From Candidatus Babeliales bacterium (GTDB lineage Bacteria > Babelota > Babeliae > Babelales > JANWKD01), in assembly GCA_025451595.1 (NCBI GenBank), contig JANWKD010000044.1:1-13436 (forward strand): a stretch of DNA of 13,436 nt, written 5' to 3'. Under the pieces are notes generated by a model. The model was not told where the DNA came from and did no database searches. It saw nothing but the letters and a program-made list of their open reading frames with translations. Position 1 is the stretch's first letter. The number at the start of each line of letters is the position of its first letter. Made by a program: the position numbers and the translations under genes. This document shows positions 8,124 through 13,436 of the stretch, one piece after another.

Positions 8124-8510
8124 ATGAAAAAGATGGTATTAGCTCTCACGTTGGCTCTGCTTGGCTTAGCAACGTTAGACGTAAATGCGTGGAGACGCTA
8201 TGGAAGAGGTTACTATAATGGTGGCTGTCGTAGCGCTTGCGAAACTTCATGTGCACCAGCATGTGAACCTGCATGCGAACCAGCATGTCCAAAACCATGC
8301 GCAACCTTCAAAAAGGTTATTCACGCAGAAGCGTGTCCAACACCGCCAACCTGTAGACGATATGTTCCAGTCTGCGAACCTGCAGTTTGTCATGAATACA
8401 GAAAATGTCATTGGGTATGCCCAGAAAGCTGCTCTGAAGTTTTAGACAAATCTTCTGTTGATGATATGAGCGCAGTTAAATTCGTTGAAACGAGTGAAGC
8501 TGTTGAATAA
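8124..8510 (+). CDS. small exported cysteine-rich protein with CxxxC repeats
   Basis: No named family is recognised. The 128-residue protein has a clear Sec signal peptide (MKKM, hydrophobic 4-18, cleavage after NA at 21-22). The mature chain starts with a basic Trp/Arg/Tyr/Gly stretch, then carries 14 cysteines. Seven of them (35, 39, 43, 47, 51, 55, 59) are spaced exactly every four residues as C-xxx units rich in Ala, Pro and Glu; the others are at 71, 77, 84, 89, 95, 99 and 103. The tail (about 104-128) is acidic and Cys-free. Such a chain could form disulfides or bind metal in the periplasm or cell surface. By analogy with chlamydial Cys-rich envelope proteins it may stiffen the envelope, but that is inference. 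The AAAGGAG ribosome site lies 6 nt before ATG. It has its own promoter and a strong terminator, so it is probably a highly expressed single-gene unit. Confidence 0.85.
   Translation: MKKMVLALTLALLGLATLDVNAWRRYGRGYYNGGCRSACETSCAPACEPACEPACPKPCATFKKVIHAEACPTPPTCRRYVPVCEPAVCHEYRKCHWVCPESCSEVLDKSSVDDMSAVKFVETSEAVE
8256..8303 (+). repeat. 12-bp tandem repeat inside the Cys-rich gene
   Basis: Four 12-base units start at 8256, 8268, 8280 and 8292, of the form CCWGCATGYGAA, with the last diverged. They encode the Pro-Ala-Cys-Glu-type tetrapeptides. The in-frame 12-base period means unit gain or loss would alter the number of cysteines by one without a frameshift. Confidence 0.7.
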
Positions 8511-8541
8511 AATCGTCAATTTATTCTGACATTTCAAGTCT

Positions 8542-8585
8542 AAAAAAATAAGTACTTTGGATAAAACCAAGGTACTTATTTTTTT
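8542..8585 (+). terminator. strong rho-independent terminator after the Cys-rich gene
   Basis: A 19-bp stem (8542-8560 with 8567-8585) contains one G-T pair, core AAGTACTTTGG / CCAAGGTACTT, and a 6-nt loop ATAAAA. A-rich and T-rich flanks form the base of the stem, so it could act on both strands. It lies about 30 nt after the stop. Confidence 0.93.
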
Positions 8586-8645
8586 GTTGTTTCTAAGATA
8601 AATCAGGTTCTTTCCTAATACTTTCACAGTTTTTAATTTTTTAAT

Positions 8646-8673
8646 TTGACAAATTGCCATTTTAATTTAAAAT
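8646..8673 (+). promoter_or_regulatory. promoter of the peptidase cluster
   Basis: A perfect -35 TTGACA (8646-8651) and TAAAAT (8668-8673, five of six consensus bases) are 16 nt apart. The RNA start would be near 8680, just before the GGAGG ribosome site at 8684-8688. It follows the terminator at 8542-8585, so the peptidase genes form a separate unit. Confidence 0.6.
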
Positions 8674-8694
8674 TATAGGTAATGGAGGTTATCT

Positions 8695-9501
8695 ATGAAT
8701 TTTATTAAAAACAATCTATTGGCATGTATTGGCTTGACTATTATCTTAAGTAGTCTGTATACCTTTATGAACCATCATCAATCATTAGATCAAAGTACGA
8801 GTACAGTACCTTCTGATCAAAACAATCAATGTATCCAATCATATGTAAAAGAGTTGGAGCTTGAAGAGAAAACCTTATGGGATGAATTAGGAAAACTTCA
8901 CATTACAAAAGAAAATTGTCTTGAGCAAAAAATGTTGTTTGAAGAAGAATACAAACAAATTAAAGGCCCTACTCCAGAAGAATTACAGTCTAGAGATGTT
9001 ATCTCATCCAAAACTAACCAATTAATCGAAACTGTTTTCAATAATTTTCATATTGACACCAACGCTATTACTATTATCCCCTACAAAGATCCAGGTAATT
9101 CAACAGCTGCAGCTAATGATCTTTGTTTATTTATTGATGAAGATTCATTAGAACAATATTCAGAGAAAGCTCAAAAATTTATTTTAGGCCATGAATCACA
9201 ACATATTATATTCAAAGATGACTCTCTTCGATTTATATTGGATATACTAATTCCAATAGAAAAAAGAACTGAAAAAGAAATCGATCTCTTAAATAAATTA
9301 TATCGATTTCAAGAAAAAAGAGCTGATATCTGTACAATATTAAAAGGTCGTGATTATGCCGATGGATCGCTTGAATTCATTGATGCACTGGTACTAAAAT
9401 ATGGCGACACGCCCGGCATAACGCATCCTAAAATATCGGATCGATTACAATTGGCTACCAACGTATTAAAACGTTTTAAAGACCAAAATGTAATAGCATG
9501 A
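8695..9501 (+). CDS. membrane-anchored M48-like zinc metallopeptidase homologue 1
   Basis: The 268-residue protein has an N-terminal hydrophobic anchor (about 8-25) without a clear cleavage site, then a polar linker and a helical segment (about 47-90) containing LELEEKTLWDELGKL. The zinc motif is HESQH (166-170), followed by FKDDS. The probable third ligand is E207 in FQEKRAD (205-211), 37 residues after the second His, as in the M48 arrangement HExxH...ExxAD. A THPK motif (243-246) near the C-terminus matches the THP-R region of M48 peptidases. It lacks the long transmembrane domains of HtpX or Ste24, so it is a compact exported form whose catalytic domain should lie in the periplasm. GGAGG is 6 nt before the ATG. 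The stop overlaps the next start (ATGA). The substrate is unknown; catalytic residues look intact. Confidence 0.8.
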   Translation: MNFIKNNLLACIGLTIILSSLYTFMNHHQSLDQSTSTVPSDQNNQCIQSYVKELELEEKTLWDELGKLHITKENCLEQKMLFEEEYKQIKGPTPEELQSRDVISSKTNQLIETVFNNFHIDTNAITIIPYKDPGNSTAAANDLCLFIDEDSLEQYSEKAQKFILGHESQHIIFKDDSLRFILDILIPIEKRTEKEIDLLNKLYRFQEKRADICTILKGRDYADGSLEFIDALVLKYGDTPGITHPKISDRLQLATNVLKRFKDQNVIA

Positions 9502-10241
9502 CAAAAAAATTAATAATAAAATCAAACATCATTTTTTTCGCGCTACACGCTTTCTCAACTCTATTACCCGCTCAAAATAGCATACAACAGATATTGAATG
9601 AACTTGCACACGAAGAACAACAATTATGGAAAGAGCTTGAAAGACTGAAAATAACGAAGCGTATGATTTCTTTATGCCAAAAAGCACGAATGCATGAATA
9701 TAGTACTTGCCGAAAAGAAATTGAAAATTCCGCTACCAAAAAGCCTTTGAGCCAATCGTTATTAGAACTTATAAAGAAGGTTTTCAAGCACTATGCTGTT
9801 GATATAAAAAGCGTGGCAATTATCGGATATTCTGACACCAAACAAGTTATCATTGCTACCGATTTTCAACTTTTTATTAATGAAGATGAATTTCTTAAAT
9901 TTCACCCAGCAGCACAAGAGTTTCTTATTGCTCATGAAATTCAACATATTGTGCACAACGATGATTCGGTTCGTTATTTTATCTATAACCAATTAAGCCC
10001 GACCCCCGAACAGATGAATGATCCAGAATATATTGTAAATCGATTCTATCGATTTCAAGAAAAAAGAGCTGACATGCTAGCAGCAATACACGATCCTCAC
10101 TATGCTCAAGGCAATATAAAGCTATTAGAACCATGTCAGTGCCAAGAAACGAGTGGCATTTCTCACCCCAAAGAGTCGCAACGAATGGCATGGGCAATGG
10201 ATATTTTAAAAACGGTTCATCAACAACCGCTTGTTACATAA
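9498..10241 (+). CDS. secreted M48-like zinc metallopeptidase homologue 2
   Basis: This 247-residue paralogue of the preceding gene differs at its N-terminus: the hydrophobic stretch (about 5-23) ends in LLPA-QN, a good signal-peptidase site after A25, so it is probably released rather than anchored. The shared helical segment ELAHEEQQLWKELERL is at 35-50. The zinc motif is HEIQH (146-150) followed by VHNDDS; the presumed third ligand is E188 in FQEKRAD (186-192); SHPK is at 222-225. The ATG overlaps the upstream stop as ATGA and has no recognisable ribosome site, so translation likely depends on termination-reinitiation by ribosomes finishing gene 1, implying linked and perhaps lower output. 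Substrate unknown. It could be a host- or envelope-directed protease, but nothing in the sequence decides this. Confidence 0.8.
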   Translation: MTKKLIIKSNIIFFALHAFSTLLPAQNSIQQILNELAHEEQQLWKELERLKITKRMISLCQKARMHEYSTCRKEIENSATKKPLSQSLLELIKKVFKHYAVDIKSVAIIGYSDTKQVIIATDFQLFINEDEFLKFHPAAQEFLIAHEIQHIVHNDDSVRYFIYNQLSPTPEQMNDPEYIVNRFYRFQEKRADMLAAIHDPHYAQGNIKLLEPCQCQETSGISHPKESQRMAWAMDILKTVHQQPLVT

Positions 10242-10242
10242 C

Positions 10243-10294
10243 AAATGAAACCCGCAGACGGCTTAAAAGTTAGAGTTTTCTGGGGATAAAATAA
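10243..10294 (+). repeat. intergenic repeat element, copy B
   Basis: This is the compact copy of the element at 7866-7949. It starts 2 nt after the stop of peptidase gene 2. It can fold: CCC-G-CAGA (10251-10258) with TCTGGGG (10279-10285), and inside it GGCTT with AAGTT using two G-U pairs. AGAGTTTT follows the inner stem, terminator-like but with a short T run. Its end contains TAAAAT (10287-10292), which may serve as the -10 of peptidase gene 3. Confidence 0.6.
10263..10292 (+). promoter_or_regulatory. possible promoter of peptidase gene 3
   Basis: TTAAAA (10263-10268, four of six) and TAAAAT (10287-10292, five of six) are 18 nt apart inside repeat copy B. The RNA start near 10299 would give a leader of about 20 nt before the ATG at 10318. 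Readthrough from genes 1 and 2 is equally possible. Confidence 0.3.
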
Positions 10295-10306
10295 ATAATT
10301 AGATGC

Positions 10307-10311
10307 GGAGG
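10307..10311 (+). promoter_or_regulatory. ribosome binding site that fixes the start of peptidase gene 3
   Basis: GGAGG lies 6 nt before the ATG at 10318-10320. An in-frame ATG at 10303 lies upstream of this site and has no ribosome site of its own, so 10318 is preferred. The spacing and following TTA are very like the leader of peptidase gene 1 (GGAGG at 8684-8688, 6 nt before its ATG), which supports shared ancestry of the leaders. Confidence 0.75.
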
Positions 10312-10317
10312 TTACTC

Positions 10318-11172
10318 ATGCAGTTACATAAAAAAATAATATTAATTTTTTCGTTTGGCTTATGCATTGGAGCTGGAACTATCTACTGGTTTCGTCATCA
10401 AACCAATAACAATAATGTGGTTACTCCAACAATGCCCATTCCGACTGAACAACAAAGTGAACCAGTTGCTCCCAAACCCAAACCAGAACCCGCACAACAC
10501 ACGCATCCACTGATTCAATCATTACAACAAGAAGATCAACGATTATGGAAAGAATTAGAGCGCTGTGGCGTTGATAAAGCAGCATGTATTTCCTATAAGA
10601 CCAAATATCGCAATGAATATAAACAAATAAGAAAAGAATTTGAAGATAAAGCCTTAAAAAAACCAATAAGCAAAAAGACATTACAGACCATTTATCGCAT
10701 ATTTGATGAATTTAATATCGATAAAAATGCGATCGCCATTATCCCTTTTAATAACCCGGGCTGTCCTGCGGGTGCCACCGATCATCAATTGTTAATTGAT
10801 GAGAGACAGTTGCTACAATTTCCCGAAGAAGCGCAAGATTATACGATAGCCCATGAAGTGCAGCATATTGTTCATCAGGATGATTCAACCTCTTTTGCGC
10901 TGGAAAACTTACTTAATTTAACTGAAGAAGATTTTGACAACCCGAATCATATCTTCAACAAGCGATCACGCTTTGAAGAAAAAAGAGCTGATGCGTTAGC
11001 ATCACTCAAAAAAGCAAAATATGCTCGGGGTAATATATTGTTTATGAAAAAGCTGTTATCAAAAAAGAAAAAAGAAAGCGCGGGCATTACGCATCCAAAA
11101 GAGAAAACACGTATCGCACTTGCAGAAACTATTCTAAAAAAATATCACGCCCCAAATAGCACTTTAGCATAA
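10318..11172 (+). CDS. membrane-anchored M48-like zinc metallopeptidase homologue 3
   Basis: Starting at 10318 (chosen by its GGAGG site) gives 284 residues, the third paralogue. MQLHKK precedes a hydrophobic anchor (about 7-25), then an Asn-rich and a Pro/Lys/Glu linker (about 36-64, with PKPKPEP) that looks like an extended spacer. The helical segment QQEDQRLWKELERCGVDK (about 70-87) follows. The zinc motif HEVQH is at 179-183 with VHQDDS after it; the presumed third ligand is E221 in FEEKRAD; THPK is at 258-261. The conserved residues are intact, so activity is plausible. The topology suggests a periplasmic catalytic domain held away from the inner membrane. The stop at 11170-11172 directly abuts the end of acpP on the other strand, with no terminator. 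Substrate and role unknown. Confidence 0.8.
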   Translation: MQLHKKIILIFSFGLCIGAGTIYWFRHQTNNNNVVTPTMPIPTEQQSEPVAPKPKPEPAQHTHPLIQSLQQEDQRLWKELERCGVDKAACISYKTKYRNEYKQIRKEFEDKALKKPISKKTLQTIYRIFDEFNIDKNAIAIIPFNNPGCPAGATDHQLLIDERQLLQFPEEAQDYTIAHEVQHIVHQDDSTSFALENLLNLTEEDFDNPNHIFNKRSRFEEKRADALASLKKAKYARGNILFMKKLLSKKKKESAGITHPKEKTRIALAETILKKYHAPNSTLA

Positions 11173-11430
11173 TCACCCAACTCTTTGAGCAGCCTGAATA
11201 ATTTCGATTAATTGCTTGACGGTTTTAATAGTCGCCGCTTGCTCATCAGGAATTTCAATAGAATAAATTTCTTCAACCTTCATAGTAATCTCGAGCATAT
11301 CAAGCGAATCTGCGCCCAAAGAATCAAACGAAGATTCTATCGACATATTTGATACATCAATTCCTAATAAATCAGCAATAACGGGAGAAATGATTTTGAA
11401 AATTTCTTTTTGGTCTACCTGATTATTCAT
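11173..11430 (-). CDS. acpP: acyl carrier protein
   Basis: This small acidic cytosolic carrier holds acyl chains on a 4'-phosphopantetheine arm for fatty-acid synthesis and other acyl transfers. The 85-residue protein has the usual four-helix ACP pattern, with the attachment serine S42 in GADSLDMLEI (39-48) and the acidic helix II after it; EIPDEQAATIKTVKQLIE (59-76) matches the conserved second half. Length is close to the usual 75-85 residues. The ATG lies one base after the stop of the fabD-like gene, with AGGA 8 nt upstream, so the two are translationally linked. The phosphopantetheine site is intact, in contrast to the altered active site of its partner. Confidence 0.95.
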   Translation of the reverse strand: MNNQVDQKEIFKIISPVIADLLGIDVSNMSIESSFDSLGADSLDMLEITMKVEEIYSIEIPDEQAATIKTVKQLIEIIQAAQRVG

Positions 11431-11431
11431 A

Positions 11432-12382
11432 CTAATATTCCTGTTCTGGCGTTTTATTTTGATTTATGATCGTATGAATCTGATTAATATCAGATCGCTT
11501 ATTGATTGCTACATACCTTTTTTCTGGATATTTGACTTGAACGAGACGTCCTAAGGTGGAACCTGGTCCCAATTCTACGATAATATCAGAGTCATGGAGC
11601 CAGTTAAGGACTTTATCCCATACAAGAGGTTCATGTAATTGCTTCATCAATCTATTTTTTATTAATTCCCCTTTTGTGACCATTTTTGCATCAACACTTG
11701 CAACCAAGGGAGTTTGTATATTTTTAAAATCAACTTTTGTAAGATATGGTTTTAATTGATTTACAATAGGCTCCATCAATCGAGAATGCAAACCACCTTC
11801 CAAAGAAATTGTTTTAATTTGCTCTATAGATCGCTGCTTCAGCTCTCGAATACATAATTGGATTGCAGCAGGAGAACCACCAATAATCTGCTCATCAAAT
11901 GCATTATAGGCTGCAATAAAAATAGATTCAGACAAACCTATTTTATTAATAATTTTTTTGAGTTGTATGGCCGATATACCATTAACCTGCAACATATGAA
12001 CGTCAAGCGAAGGTAATGCCTCTTGATAAAATTGTGCATATTTTTGCAATAGATATAATCCATCGGGAAGACTGAGGCCACCCGCTGAAGTCACGGCACT
12101 CAATTCGCCGATACCATAACCCGCAATGATGTCTGGATGCACTCCTTCTTGGTTTAATAAAGCAGCGATGGCAGTACTGACCAAGAAAACCGAACCGTAT
12201 GCATTACCTATTTTTGAAAGCTCTGCTTCAGAGGAAGCAAAGCATAATTTAACAAAGTTGATATCCAGACAATGAGAAGCTTCTTCGAAATATTCCTGGA
12301 TAACTCGTGACTCATCATAAAGCTCTTTTGCCATACCAACAAATTGACTGCCATAATCCGGAAAGAGCATGCTAATTTTCAT
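11432..12382 (-). CDS. FabD-like acyltransferase-fold protein lacking catalytic residues
   Basis: FabD normally moves malonyl from CoA to ACP through an acyl-serine. This 316-residue protein keeps the full fold and length: PDYGSQFVGMAKEL (8-21), the nucleophile-elbow region IAGYGIGELSAV (86-97), QEALP (120-124), NAFDEQIIGG (160-169), the catalytic-His region GGLHSRLM (196-203) and VELGPGSTLGRL (269-280). The elbow should read GHSLGE; here it is G88-Y-G-I-G-E93, so the nucleophilic Ser is G90 and the preceding His is Y89. The Arg that binds the malonyl carboxylate (R117 in E. coli) aligns with Y115, and the active-site Gln of PGQGSQ with Y10. H199 is kept. The reading frame is intact, arguing against a simple decaying gene. 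It sits between gltX (26 nt upstream) and acpP (1 nt downstream). It may be a non-catalytic ACP partner or have a different activity; I therefore withhold the symbol fabD. Confidence 0.85.
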   Translation of the reverse strand: MKISMLFPDYGSQFVGMAKELYDESRVIQEYFEEASHCLDINFVKLCFASSEAELSKIGNAYGSVFLVSTAIAALLNQEGVHPDIIAGYGIGELSAVTSAGGLSLPDGLYLLQKYAQFYQEALPSLDVHMLQVNGISAIQLKKIINKIGLSESIFIAAYNAFDEQIIGGSPAAIQLCIRELKQRSIEQIKTISLEGGLHSRLMEPIVNQLKPYLTKVDFKNIQTPLVASVDAKMVTKGELIKNRLMKQLHEPLVWDKVLNWLHDSDIIVELGPGSTLGRLVQVKYPEKRYVAINKRSDINQIHTIINQNKTPEQEY

Positions 12383-12408
12383 AACACCTACCTTATTGCA
12401 AACCAGAA

Positions 12409-13436
12409 TTATATCTTCGCAATAAATTGTTGCAATCGCCTCATTGATTCTTGTTTGCCAATTATTGCGAGTAGTTCAAAAATCCCTGGACTTGCTGTTT
12501 TACCAACCAGCGCTAAGCGGATTGGTTGCGCAACATTGACTAATTTAATGTTGTTATTTTTAACCCATTGCTTAATTTCCGCATTGCATACTTCAATACC
12601 CCAACTTTGTAATTGTTCCAAATATGGTATCAGACTTGCAAGAATATCTTTTGTCTCTCTTGTACACCATGCGGATTTATCAGCAGAATGAATCTCATGT
12701 TCCGTTTTTTTTAGAATAGTTAATTCCTCAACCATTTCATGCAATGTTTTTACACGATCTTTATATAAGGCTATAAATGCAAGAAGTTGAGATTCGTTCC
12801 ATTGCGCAAAAGTTGTTTTAAAATCTGGCTGAACATCAGAAATAATACGCTCCAATAGCTGCTGTGGTGTCTCTTGTCGAATATATACGCTATTCATCCA
12901 GTCTAATTTATCCTGGTCAAACATAGCACCTTTTTTACCCACATCATCCAATTTAAAAAATTGAATCATTTGATGGCGAGTAAAAATTTCTTGATCGCCA
13001 TACGCCCAACCAAGGCGCACCAGATAATTGCATAATGCCTCTGGCAAATACCCCTTCGTTTTGTAATCCAATACCGAAGTTGCAGCGTCTCGCTTGCTAA
13101 GCTTGCCGCCATGAGGACCTAAAATCAATGGTAAATGAGCAAAAAGAGGCTGCTGGAAGCCAAGAGCTTGATAAATCACCATTTGCTTTGGCGTATTGGA
13201 AATATGATCTTCTCCGCGAATGACATGACTAATATTCATAAGGGCATCATCTGCCACCACGACAAAATTATACACCGGCGTTCCATCAGAACGAGCAATA
13301 ATAAAATCATCTAACTGATCAGTATCAAAAGAAACAGGGCCTCGAATAAGGTCATTAAATTCAATACGTTGTTGTTCTAAGGGTATTTTTATGCGCACCG
13401 CGTACGGCTTTGTCAAATCTTGATCAGAGATCTGTC
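12409..13436 (-). CDS. gltX: glutamyl-tRNA synthetase, 5' end beyond window
   Basis: GltX charges tRNA with glutamate in the cytoplasm. About 341 C-terminal residues are present of a usual 470-500. The frame stays open to the right edge, and the in-frame TTG at 13416-13414 is an internal leucine, not a start, because QISDQD reads through before it. Visible marks: YAVRIKIP, the catalytic-domain stretch with HVIRGEDHISNTPKQ, HLPLILGPHGGKLSKRDA carrying the KLSKR ATP-binding loop, LVRLGWAYGDQEIFT, and FDQDKLDWMN at the start of the helical anticodon-binding region. The N-terminal HIGH motif lies outside the window. It is upstream of the fabD-like gene by 26 nt on the same strand and probably heads or belongs to the same operon. 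Confidence 0.95.
   Translation of the reverse strand, partial: QISDQDLTKPYAVRIKIPLEQQRIEFNDLIRGPVSFDTDQLDDFIIARSDGTPVYNFVVVADDALMNISHVIRGEDHISNTPKQMVIYQALGFQQPLFAHLPLILGPHGGKLSKRDAATSVLDYKTKGYLPEALCNYLVRLGWAYGDQEIFTRHQMIQFFKLDDVGKKGAMFDQDKLDWMNSVYIRQETPQQLLERIISDVQPDFKTTFAQWNESQLLAFIALYKDRVKTLHEMVEELTILKKTEHEIHSADKSAWCTRETKDILASLIPYLEQLQSWGIEVCNAEIKQWVKNNNIKLVNVAQPIRLALVGKTASPGIFELLAIIGKQESMRRLQQFIAKI

Noticed and set aside
8185..8445. Plus-strand open frame inside the Cys-rich gene
   Set aside because: It is the +1 shadow of the 12-bp repeat region; no ribosome site, and the Cys frame has a signal peptide and a proper start.
8719..8730. Lipoprotein box (LLAC) in peptidase homologue 1
   Set aside because: The Cys at residue 11 comes before the hydrophobic core, so there is no room for a signal peptide.
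10303..10317. Earlier in-frame ATG of peptidase gene 3
   Set aside because: It has no ribosome site, while the GGAGG inside this stretch is well placed for the ATG at 10318.
12344..12691. Plus-strand open frame of 115 codons opposite the gltX/fabD-like junction
   Set aside because: It is antisense to the end of gltX and the start of the fabD-like gene, both strongly supported; no ribosome site or family features.
13414..13416. TTG as the gltX start
   Set aside because: The frame stays open upstream to the window edge and the catalytic N-terminal half of GltX is missing, so the start lies beyond the window.

Overview
The window looks like low-GC chromosomal DNA from a Gram-negative bacterium with a bacterial genetic code (TGA is used as a stop, for example in acpP and the first peptidase gene). 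My best guess is a reduced-genome, host-associated member of Dependentiae (TM6/Babeliae). That rests on my recollection of such genomes: AT-rich, with tandem outer-membrane-like proteins of no named family next to small exported Cys-rich proteins. It is an inference, not a match I could run.

The layout has three blocks. (1) Positions 1-4372, minus strand, carry a cell-envelope and division cluster read uppP -> ftsK -> murF. murF runs off the left edge. These genes cover lipid-carrier recycling, chromosome translocation at the septum and the last cytoplasmic step of peptidoglycan precursor synthesis. (2) Positions 4601-11172, plus strand, carry six genes that all begin with a signal peptide or membrane anchor: two paralogous outer-membrane-like beta proteins, one small protein with a strict four-residue cysteine repeat, and three tandem paralogous M48-like zinc-peptidase homologues. 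Strong hairpin terminators follow the first outer-membrane gene and the Cys-rich gene. (3) Positions 11173-13436, minus strand, carry gltX -> fabD-like -> acpP. gltX runs off the right edge.

The plus-strand block is an island of surface or envelope proteins between two housekeeping operons, and it abuts acpP with no spacer. The most striking single observation is that the FabD homologue next to acpP has lost the catalytic serine, the neighbouring histidine, the malonate-binding arginine and the oxyanion-region glutamine. It is therefore probably not an ordinary malonyl transferase. Other points of interest are a two-copy intergenic element (7866-7949 and 10243-10294) with hairpin potential and a -10-like end, UppP with deviations in both signature motifs, and the triplicated exported peptidase family. 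I saw no tRNA, rRNA, CRISPR array, transposase or phage gene.
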